Shown here piece by piece: positions 34,743 to 43,679 of a stretch of DNA of 64,000 nt. The first letter of the stretch is position 1; each line of letters begins with the position of its first letter. A program made the translations under genes and the position numbers. The stretch comes from Amphibalanus amphitrite (lineage: Eukaryota; Arthropoda; Thecostraca; Balanomorpha; Balanidae), in contig NW_024881786.1 of assembly GCF_019059575.1 (NCBI RefSeq), positions 1-64,000 of the forward strand. The letters run 5' to 3'. The notes below the pieces were generated by a model. That model was not told where the DNA came from. It did no database searches and worked only from the letters and a program-made list of their open reading frames with translations.

Positions 34743-36429
34743 TTAAAGGAACTATCCCACCTTCTAAAATGTTGTTAAAACCAGTTAAATTGTGCCCGAC
34801 TTTATAGATTGGATGACCAGGAACACGGTTCTGGCATTTATTTTTCATTAAACATCTTAGGCTTCCCATATTCCAAACACAAACTTTCAAATATGTGACG
34901 TCACAGCCCAAAATTACCTCCTTCCCCAGGCCACATTACTGTCATAAAGCTGATTCTTTTTACTCTGTAGGCACCACAACAAAGTTCAGACCAAGTTTTA
35001 AGCGATTTTTCAACGAACAAAGCCATTTAAATCAGAATGACTAAACGAGGTGACGTCACACTAACGGTCGCTCCATGTTGAAGATAGGGCCTTGCGCAAG
35101 GCCCATTTTCAAATGAAGGGAACGAATTTCTTCAACACCAAGAGGCCGCGGGGGTTGCAACCTAGATAGATAGTGGTTTCTGAACCTCGCCGCAAACTTG
35201 GCTATCTCAACTCAAACCCCATGTTAACCCGCGCATGACTGGGGGGGGGGCTCTACAGAGCTCCCTCCCGTTTTTCAGCAATATCTTCTAAACCGTTTGA
35301 CGGATCAACACGAAACTTGCAGTACCTTCGAAGGCATCAATTTGACACCTTTTGTCAAAATTTCAACTTTCTAGCTACCATAGTTTGACCGGAAATGACG
35401 TCAGAGTGACGTCATGTCGGCCGACTTTCATGCAAAATACTGAATTACGGCAAACGCTCTCAAGAGTTCAGTTTTAAAGCTAGATCCATTTTCTTTGCAT
35501 GAATGGATTACAAATACACGTAGCTATCAAACTGCCATCTCGAATTTTCGATATTTTGAAAATTTTGAAAAATATGTATTTACAATTACAAAAAGTATAT
35601 CTTTTATTTTTTTCCAAAAGTTTTTGATTTTTCGCAAAAACCGGAATATATGTGATAGAAAACACACTGATGAACTACATTTGCAAGTTTTAGCCCAATA
35701 TCTTCAAAAATAGCCAAGTTATTCGCATTATTGTCAAAATTTTACAATTTTATGTTTTTTCAAATCCATTTTTTAGTACGTTTTTGACGCCGTACAGCAA
35801 TATAAATGGCACCATCGTGTTCCTGAGCTCAAACTGCATCTGATAGGCGCCTTTTTGTTGAAAATTTTCATTTTCAAAATTTGACCTTTTCTGACCTGAA
35901 AGTGACCTGACCTCCGGTAAATTCAGCTGACAATAACCTCAAATGACACAGACGACACTATTTTCGAAATCTACGAGTAAAATGGACCATAAAACATGCG
36001 TCACGTGACCGATACATGATATACAATTTTCGTGACCTAGGATGACCTGGCCTTGACCTTAAAAATTCGAAGTAAAAGTTAGGTACCCTCAGGGTATCTA
36101 AGGCATCCTTCAAGGAGTGCGTACACCAAAAATGAGCCTGATCGGACCGGCTGTCCGGTGGTCAGAGCCTAAATTGTGAACTAGCAAAAATGTCGATAAT
36201 TTTTACTTTGACCTGACCTGTGACGTCATCGGTGACCTCGAGGTCAATGAAAATAGGTTTCGCTCGACAGTTTTTACAGGGCTATCAGACGCCGTTTGAA
36301 TTTTGACGATCGGCTCAGTAGTTTCGGAGATAGGAGGGGGGCTCTGGAGAGCCCCCCCCCCCCCCAGTCACTCGCGTTATAGATAATACCCCAGTCATGC
36401 GCGGGTTAAAGGTGGGATAGTCCCTTTAA
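34743..36429. mobile_element. TTAA-flanked element with AAAGGRACTATCCCACCTT ends
   Basis: Inverted ends TTAAAGGAACTATCCCACCT (34,743) and the complement of TTAAAGGGACTATCCCACCT (ending 36,429). TTAA targets fit piggyBac or Kolobok types. Without the nested element C it is about 500 bp, non-coding. Confidence 0.65.
35224..36409. mobile_element. piggyBac-like element C (TTAACCCGCGCATGACTGGG)
   Basis: TTAA-bounded with inverted ends TTAACCCGCGCATGACTGGG, 1.19 kb. The poly-G/poly-C hairpins have cores CTCTACAGAG (left) and CTCTGGAGAG (right). The right end repeats the CAGTCA(T/C) tip core about 32 nt inward. The interior contains TGACCTGACC motifs and no gene. It is inserted into the right terminal repeat of the TTAA element at 34,743. 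Confidence 0.8.
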
Positions 36430-36525
36430 CAAGGTGAGCAACACATTGTCTAGGCAATGGAAGGGTGATCTCACTAATGGAAAAGGTGAACCGTTTCACC
36501 GCCCTGCCCAGTGCCCAACACCAGG

Positions 36526-37266
36526 TGTTGCGAATCCAAGTTAAAGAACGTATAAATACACCAGGCGGATGTATTTTTGATCGTCAGCAAAATGAACAAC
36601 CATTGCAGGGCAGGGCTCCGACTCGGCCCAGTACAAATTCTGCACCAAGATAAGCCTACTCTATGAAATGAGAGCCTCGTTCATGGCTCCCCAACCCGTG
36701 AATATCCTCCCTGAATAGGCGCGTTGCCGTATGAAATAGCGACCTTGCAAGGCACGCTCAAATGATACGAACAGCTCCGCGAATATGCTCACCGAACAGG
36801 CCGCTCAGACTAGTAAGGCTAACATATTCACGGCGCTGTGCTATCGGTGGTTGGGTCCAAAAAGCGTATGTGAAACGAGCCGGACAGACTCAGTCCCAGA
36901 TTTAGACCCTCGAATGTATATGCGTCGCCGAGTAAGCCGACAGCAAGCCTCTCAGACGAGTCTGCCGACGTCCCCAGCAAACGCATATAACATTCGAGGT
37001 CCCAACGCACCAGCCGCGACAACAGACATTGCCCGACTGCCCTCCGCCGGCGCGCCCTCACCCGACCTCGCCTCACAATCACGTGGTCAGCAGCCGACCA
37101 ATCACTGCACGAGTCCGCGCCGCACAGCCCCGCTCCAGCGAGTGATGCTGTGCCGCAATACAGCGGCCGCGCGTCGGCCGGGAAGCTCAGCCGGCGGCCG
37201 GGCGAAATCACTGAACACAGTAAGATACAAATATTACCTAAAACCACTCATGACTGAATTTCAACA
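36526..37266 (-). repeat. 3' LTR of the BEL/Pao-type element
   Basis: 741 bp, starting TGTTGAAATTCAGTC and ending GATTCGCAACA in element sense (minus strand), so it carries the canonical TG..CA ends. The plus-strand frame crossing it is a composition artefact shared with the other LTR. Confidence 0.9.
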
Positions 37267-37278
37267 TTCTCCCCACCA
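37267..37278 (-). other. Polypurine tract
   Basis: In element sense TGGTGGGGAGAA lies directly against the TG start of the 3' LTR, the expected position of the plus-strand primer. Confidence 0.6.
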
Positions 37279-38026
37279 AAAAATGGGGTTCACCACATTT
37301 TTTCACACATCACTCGGGAGAGAACCGCTTCACACGCGTGGTCCTCTTAGTTGCGCCGAAATATCACTGTCCGTGACATCGCGATCGAGCTTTCTGGAGC
37401 GCCAGCGTCGCTCGAGCACCTTCGGGCGGAGGAGCAGTCACTCCGACGCGCCGAAAACGCGGCACGTTCAGGTGCAGCACCGGCGCATCTTGGCACGGTG
37501 CGGCAGCTTTGTCGATTTAGCAGCACCGGGCGCATGGTCGCATCCCTCGGGCGGAGAGGTGGTCCTTCCGACGCGCCGAAAAACGCGGCACGCCCAGCTG
37601 CAGCACCGGTGGGTCCCAGCACGGCGCGGCAGCCACGGTGGTCCAGCAGCGCTGGACGCACGGTCGGTGGGAAACACTGAAAATAAGAAAGAAACAAACA
37701 CTCCGTAAATAAAGGGGAAACAAAGTCACTAAGCAAGGCAATCATGGCAACAGGGCCACTGCCAAATGGCCACAGATTCAGCCGCCAGACTGAATTTGCC
37801 CTCACAAATTGTCCCTTTTTACCCAACCTTAACCTAACTTAACTAATAATACACTAGCCTCGTGGGCTCACTTTGGCTGCCTCAGGGCATCGCCTTCTGG
37901 TTAATCAGTCTTTTCAGCCCCACGAAACTCCCCCAAAAGCCTCCCCACCATGGGGCAGCCTCGGGGATGAACCTCCATTTGACATATCTGGGAAGGTCAA
38001 ATGTAAAAGGGCGCGTTGCGGTGGAT

Positions 38027-39576
38027 CTACCGTCGACGGCGCCACCGATGCCACCGCCAGATCCCGCCGGGGTGCTTCCTCTGCACCGACGGGATGGGTC
38101 GGGGGCCGACGATCAAGGGCGGCGCCGCACGGCACCATGACGGCCGGGAGCGGCGGCCATATGTCGGCCTCTCATCAGAGCCCCAGATCGGGGGCGGCTC
38201 GTGGAGCTTCTCACTCCACATTAGTTGTGAGTTGGAGCGAGAGTCGTTCAGCTCGGTATCACCGATGCCAGTTGGGCTCGCGTCCAGGTCGGCAGCATCG
38301 TGCCGACTTGGAACGCACTGGCTCATGTGGGGACCACCATTGTCTCCACCTTTACAACCGTGGATCGTCTCGACGGCTCTCGGCCCGTCAGCAACCTCCA
38401 ACTGATCCCGTGGGACGACCTGATACACGTTATCAGCCTCCACAAGGACGTCAACCTCACCGCCCCGGAAATCATCAGCCGTCTGGATCTCAGACGGCAA
38501 CCGAGGCGGCTGAGCAGTTGGGGGTGATGAGCACAGCACGTCTGTGCTCTTCATGTCAAGTTTGACTGACGGGCTTTCGAAACGACTTTCAATATCAACC
38601 TCATTTCGATCGTTGGTACAAGGCTGCTCGGTTCTCTCATGGAACCCGATACAGGCAAATGCGTCGGAGCCCTTCTCAGGTAGCTCCAGCTCCTGAGCCA
38701 GGGAGCTCCTGACATAGGAGGAGTCACATCCTCCATCAAGAAGATCACGTGCCGGCGTGCGGCCATTGGGACCTGCTGCCACAACAGCAGCGGTTTGCAA
38801 GAAGCTCTTTCCTGTAGAGCTGACATTGTATCGGTGACGACTGGGCAGCTCAACACCGTGCGTCTCAGCCTCTGCACAAGTACCCGGAGCAGGAGGCTCA
38901 GGAGGCTGGAGTGGTTCAGCATCAGGGCTCAACTCAGAAACTGCTGAGGGTGAACGCTGCGTTCCAAGCTCCGCATCATGCAGCAGCGAGTGATGCTGGC
39001 GGCCACGCTCAGCACACGGACTGCCCAGACATTCCCTGGCCAGGTGTTCAGAGTCGAGGTCTCTGGTGGTCACCGAGAACGTTGCTGGTGGGTCAACAGC
39101 AGAGCATTCACCATTCGGGCCCCTAGCAAGCTCTCTGACCCGAATTTCTTCCTTCAAAAACACCAGGAAGTCATCAAAGTGGTGACTCGATCGCCGGGCC
39201 CACTCCAGACGCCAGTCTTCGGGGATATTGCCCTTCACCATGGGCAGCAGCAGGCTGGATAGGCTCTCTGAGGAGACACCCAGAGTGCTGAGAGCTCTCG
39301 TGTGCGCAGACAGGTGATCTATGAAGGATCGCATGGCCTTCAAGTCACCGTAGCGGACTGATGACATGTTCATCAGCTCCTTCAAGAGAGTCTCCCGTCG
39401 CACATTCTCGAGGTCAAATCGCGCTTTCAGAGCTGACACCGCCTGCACATACCCGTCACCCGTGACTGGGATGCCCTGGATGGCCCTCAATGCCGCTCCG
39501 GCAAGATGCGACTTTAAGACCACGAATTTCTGCACGTTGGCATAGCACTGGTTGTCGTGCACAGCAATCGAAAACA
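38027..39576 (-). pseudogene. Gag (C-terminal part) and protease-like region of the BEL/Pao-type element
   Basis: The open minus-strand frame starts within gag just after the nested insertion. The first about 150 residues match the BEL/Pao gag layout: a VQKFVVLKSHLAGAALRAI segment, a block ending RRETLLKELMN, and LSTLGVSSE. A degenerate zinc-knuckle follows (HLARECLGSPCAE..HHSLLH, with an Arg where a Cys is expected). The protease-like domain has LLDGGCDSSYV, that is DGG rather than the usual D(S/T)G, and a later VDVLVEADNVYQVV strand. The frame ends shortly after, where RT would normally begin. It is likely inactive. Confidence 0.7.
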
Positions 39577-39893
39577 GTTCCCAGCAGGGCTGCGGAGTCG
39601 GAGTCGGAGTCGGAGTCGGAGTCGGTCGGAGTCGACAGTTGTGACCGGAGTCGGAGTCGGAGTCGGAGTCGATTTTAGAAACCCGAGCCGGAGTCGGAGT
39701 CGGAGTCGCCGAAAATCTGTCGACTCCGCAGCCCTGCTAGGTCTGCGGAGTCGGAGTCGGGAGTTGGAGTCGGTCGGAGTCGACAATTCTGCCCGGAGTC
39801 GGAGTCGGAGTCGGAGCTGGTTTTTGAAAGCCGGAGTCGGAGTCGGAGTCGGAGTCGCCGAAAATCCATCGACTCCGCAGCCCTGGTTCCCAG
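39577..39893. mobile_element. hAT-type MITE built of GGAGTC hexamers, inside gag
   Basis: The element proper is 39,585-39,885 (301 bp), with perfect 15-bp inverted ends CAGGGCTGCGGAGTC. The 8-bp target duplication GTTCCCAG lies at 39,577-39,584 and 39,886-39,893, all hAT-like. The interior is two similar halves of about 150 bp (junction near 39,737), each consisting of GGAGTC hexamer runs plus a CGCCGAAAATC..GACTCCGCAG tail. It interrupts the gag frame after a WPEFWE motif. Confidence 0.85.
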
Positions 39894-40282
39894 AACTCGG
39901 GCCATCTCATCACATCACCATCGAATGTGGGAATCGCCACGGTGAGAGATGATTTCAAATCGGCGCTACCAGCTGCCTTCATCGACTCTGCCCTGAGCTG
40001 GGCCTCCTCTGCCTTCTCGAGGCGAGTCAAAAGGCGAGAACCGAGGAAAGCCTCATCCTCCAGAGTCTGAACATGATTTGTCTCATCTGCTTGACCCTGT
40101 CTGTCCAGCTGGACCTGAACAGCCTGTAGTTCAGCATGGATCTTCTCCACATGATGGAGTTTGAGGGCAAGCTGATCCGAGTCTAGCGCTTTCCGATCTC
40201 CCTCCCTGTAGGCTCGGAGATCGTTGCACGCTTTAGTAGCCTTTGTGCGGAGACGCGACCTAGCAGCCAGTAGCTCCTCCAT
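39894..40282 (-). pseudogene. Gag N-terminal part of the BEL/Pao-type element
   Basis: The ATG at 40,282 is followed by about 125 residues of a Glu/Gln-rich helical region and then the hallmark P-x-F-x-G-D-x4-WPEFWE segment typical of BEL/Pao gag proteins. The frame is then interrupted by the hAT-type insertion, so the protein is truncated with a low-complexity tail. Confidence 0.75.
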
Positions 40283-40420
40283 GCTTGAGTGAAATGGGAA
40301 CTAAATCAAAGTACAAAGTGGACTGTATGTATGTTCAAAACAAACCATCAATTTACCCAGTGGACTCAGCAAATTAAATGTCCGGTAGCCATGGGGACTG
40401 TGTCCTCCACTGAATAAATG

Positions 40421-40438
40421 ATCCGGCCCGGAGGACTA
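40421..40438 (-). other. Candidate primer-binding site
   Basis: In element sense TAGTCCTCCGGGCCGGAT directly follows the 5' LTR, where a tRNA 3' end would anneal. I cannot name the tRNA with certainty. Confidence 0.5.
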
Positions 40439-41179
40439 TGTTGCGAATCCAAGTTAAAGAACGTATAAATACACCAGGCGGATGTATTTTTGATCGTCAG
40501 CAAAATGAACAACCATTGCAGGGCAGGGCTCCGACTCGGCCCAGTACAAATTCTGCACCAAGATAAGCCTACTCTATGAAATGAGAGCCTCGTTCATGGC
40601 TCCCCAACCCGTGAATATCCTCCCTGAATAGGCGCGTTGCCGTATGAAATAGCGACCTTGCAAGGCACGCTCAAATGATACGAACAGCTCCGCGAATATG
40701 CTCACCGAACAGGCCGCTCAGACTAGTAAGGCTAACATATTCACGGCGCTGTGCTATCGGTGGTTGGGTCCAAAAAGCGTATGTGAAACGAGCCGGACAG
40801 ACTCAGTCCCAGATTTAGACCCTCGAATGTATATGCGTCGCCGAGTAAGCCGACAGCAAGCCTCTCAGACGAGTCTGCCGACGTCCCCAGCAAACGCATA
40901 TAACATTCGAGGTCCCAACGCACCAGCCGCGACAACAGACATTGCCCGACTGCCCTCCGCCGGCGCGCCCTCACCCGACCTCGCCTCACAATCACGTGGT
41001 CAGCAGCCGACCAATCACTGCACGAGTCCGCGCCGCACAGCCCCGCTCCAGCGAGTGATGCTGTGCCGCAATACAGCGGCCGCGCGTCGGCCGGGAAGCT
41101 CAGCCGGCGGCCGGGCGAAATCACTGAACACAGTAAGATGCAAATATTACCTAAAACCACTCATGACTGAATTTCAACA
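40439..41179 (-). repeat. 5' LTR of the BEL/Pao-type element
   Basis: 741 bp and co-linear with the copy at 36,526-37,266. The only difference I see is one base (G here, A at 37,227). It carries the promoter for the element in its own sense, but I do not see a decisive TATA box. Confidence 0.9.
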
Positions 41180-41358
41180 CCAGGCGCCACTCCATTTACT
41201 AATTAAATTGGGCTCGGTGCCACAATCCCCGGCCACCCACGTCCCACAGTCCCAAATATTAGCGCCGACGGCTCCTCCTGGTCCCCTTTGGTGACCCGTT
41301 CCCAGACGGTGGTCCGAGGGGCAGCGACCGACGTCTGCGCGGGGTACCTACTACCTAC

Positions 41359-41968
41359 TAGAGATGTCAATCGGGTACCTACCAACAGCTTGGTATACCG
41401 ATACCAAACCGATACCAACTTGGTATTTGGTATTTCAATCCTCCTATATTTTTTTTTTATAAATTTAGTTCGAATGTCTGAATGGACGGATTGACAGAGC
41501 CGGAGCCCACGCTAAGCAGAGCTTGTTGCGTAGACCCCGACCCCTACCGTCCGATCGCGCAATTCCGGGTAACGGGAGAATTTAGATGCCAAAGTTTAAC
41601 GTGCCCTTCCAAGCCGGACACGGCCTGTCCCACTCAACTGACTTCAACTGGCTGCGGCTGCTCCCACCAACCGCAGACCATCCCCGTCAGGAGTCTCAAA
41701 TATCGAGCGCCGGAGCGTCTCGAACCCGGGCTCTCACTACCGGGAGTCCAATGCTCTACCAACTGAGCTACGGGACAGGCCAATATTTGGTATGTTGTCG
41801 GTATTATGAACCCTCACTAATATATAAGAGGGCAGAGGCTTATAAATTGGTATAGATTTGGTATTTGCCTAAGGTTCCTAGGTTGGTTCGGTTTCGGCAT
41901 TTCCTCACCGTTTTGGTTGGTATTTGGTTTGGTATCGGTATTCCGATTTTCTGTAATTGACATCACTA
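41359..41968. mobile_element. hAT-like element with TAGAGATGTCAA ends
   Basis: The ends are TAGAGATGTCAAT and the complement of TAGTGATGTCAAT. The flanking octamers CTACCTAC (41,351) and GTACCTAC (41,969) match at 7 of 8 positions. Near both ends there are repeated GGTATTTGGTA and GGTATCGGTA phrases. The centre contains a tRNA-like segment. 610 bp, no coding capacity. Confidence 0.6.
41709..41778 (-). tRNA. tRNA-like segment (degenerate, SINE-type head)
   Basis: On the minus strand there is a perfect-looking A box TAGCTCAGTTGGTAGAGC and a B box GGTTCGAGAC at tRNA spacing. The anticodon arm TTGGA..TAGTG and the T and acceptor stems do not pair well. If the loop is read as CTCCCGG the anticodon would be CCC, but this is uncertain. 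It is more likely a tRNA pseudogene or tRNA-derived SINE head caught in the hAT-like element than a functional tRNA. Confidence 0.55.
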
Positions 41969-42449
41969 GTACCTACCGATCGACCGGAGGACCCTGGTTT
42001 GGGTAACCGCAGTGTCTCAACAACAGCCGTCCTTCCGATAGGGGTAACTGCTCTCCGCTCACCGCTGGTCGCCGAAAGAGGATGGCGTTGGGGGCCTGGG
42101 TTAGGCTGACACTTTAGCCAATTTGTGTGCTATGCTGTGGTGAAGGGAAAGCGTCATGCCCGGATGACGTCGTCACCCTCGGTTACCAAGAAGTGTCCGA
42201 TGGGAGTGAAAAGACGCCCGATCCCCATTTTGGCCGATGCTGCTCCACTCCCTCTCGCAGTCGCTCCACAATAATTACGTTACGCAATCGATTACGACCC
42301 GCTTACCCTGACGTGGTTCCTCCGTTTCTGCTATCGACAATGCTCTGCGCAGTTAGGGGCAGAGTGCCCGTGATGTTTCCTCTGGGTGAGGCACTGCACC
42401 GGTCCGGCACGTTACCCTATCGAAGTCGGGTCGCGGGCTTTGGTGATTT

Positions 42450-42678
42450 TGGTATACCGATACCAAAACGATACGAACTCGGTATTTGGTATTTAAAACC
42501 AAATGCACTTGGTATTTTGTTGGTATTTTGAGGCTCAACTGATGTAAAAGATGCTCTGAAGCTGGTAAAAAGTTGGTTTTCCTATCACGTTTACAAGTTG
42601 GTTTAGCTCTATGTATTTTCCCATTGTTAGGTATTTGATTTGCTATTGATGTCCAAATTGTCTGTGCTTGACATCACT
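42450..42678. mobile_element. Partial copy related to the TAGAGATGTCAA element
   Basis: It contains the same GGTATACCGATACCAAA and GGTATTTGGTATTT phrases and ends in TTGACATCACTA (42,668-42,679), the right terminus of the element at 41,359. No left terminus is present. Confidence 0.5.
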
Positions 42679-43019
42679 ACAGTGGTGCCACTACCACGCC
42701 ACTGAAATATCACACGAGGATGACCAATCCCGAGATGAAATGAGCTCAATAGCCCACCGGCTCAGCGGTCGTATTTAGTGGATAGCACATTCTGATTTCT
42801 GACGTTAAACTGTCTACCTATGCGAGAAATTGTCATATACCTATGTAGGTACGACACCTATACCCAGCAGGAGTCGATGTGCCATCGTGAGCCTATAGTC
42901 TGGCATCCTGCAGGTCCTGCACTCTCGACACCAGACCACAACTAAAACGTATATGCTATGTCATCGAGCGGCCGGAGGGAACTGCTGCCATACAGCCATC
43001 AAAGTCGGTGGACGTGGCT

Positions 43020-43605
43020 GGACAACGGCTGCCTCCCTGTATATGGGACAACGGCTGTCTCCCTGTAAATGGGACAAAGGCTGTCTCCCTGTATATGGGA
43101 CAACGGCTGTCTCCCTGTAGCGGAGGCAGCGGCTGTCTCCCTGTAGCTGAGGCAGCGCGGCTGCCTCCATGGGACTTAGGTAGCGGCTGTCTTTAACGGC
43201 AGCTGAGACAACGGCTGGTTCTCTGTAGCTGAATAGGCGGCTGTCTCCCTGAGACTGAGGCAGACGCTTTCTTTCTGTAGCCGAGACAACATCTGTCGCC
43301 CTGTTGCTGAGACAGCGGCTGTCTCCATGGGAGGCAGCGGTTGTCTCAGTGGGACTTAACCAGCGGCTGTCTCCCTGAGGCCTGAGACTGAGGCAGCGGC
43401 TGTCTCCGTGGCCGGTACGCAGCGGCTGTCTCCCTGAGGCCTGAGACTGAGGAAGCGGCTGGCTCCCTGAGACTGAGGCAGCGGCTGTCTCCGTGGCCGG
43501 TACGCAGCGGCTGTCTCGCGGCTGTCTCTGTAGGGCTGAGGCAACGGCCGTCAAATCCAGAGGCGGAGACGTCTTTCTCCCTGTAGCTGAGGCAGTGGCT
43601 GTCTC
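43020..43605. repeat. CGGCTGTCTCCCTGTAGCTGAGG minisatellite
   Basis: Tandem units of about 25-40 bp with core GGCTGTCTCCCTG and a spacer TAGCTGAGGCAGC or TATATGGGACAAC, about 18 copies. It lies in intron 1a. The long minus-strand frames come from the repeat. Confidence 0.9.
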
Positions 43606-43679
43606 TCTGCATGGCTATTCGGCACTCGGAATGATACACCTCACCAGCTTATTGAGGTGCAAATGATTTAGAAAAGTGG

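Larger units (their letters stand above)
36526..41179 (-). mobile_element. BEL/Pao-type LTR retrotransposon lacking RT and integrase
   Basis: A 4,654-bp element bounded by 741-bp long terminal repeats and a 5-bp target duplication CCAGG (36,521-36,525 and 41,180-41,184). On the minus strand the order is 5' LTR, primer-binding site, gag with zinc-knuckle remnants, a protease-like domain, non-coding sequence, polypurine tract, 3' LTR. There is no reverse transcriptase, RNase H or integrase, so it must be moved in trans. The LTRs differ at only one position that I can find (A at 37,227 against G), which implies a recent insertion. Gag is interrupted by a 301-bp hAT-type insertion. Confidence 0.85.

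Noticed and set aside
36785-37708. 307-codon plus-strand frame with a second copy at 40,698
   Set aside because: It lies in the LTRs and runs antisense to the element; the duplicate simply reflects the two LTRs.
42961-43639. Minus-strand frames of DSRCLSYRET repeats
   Set aside because: Minisatellite translation.
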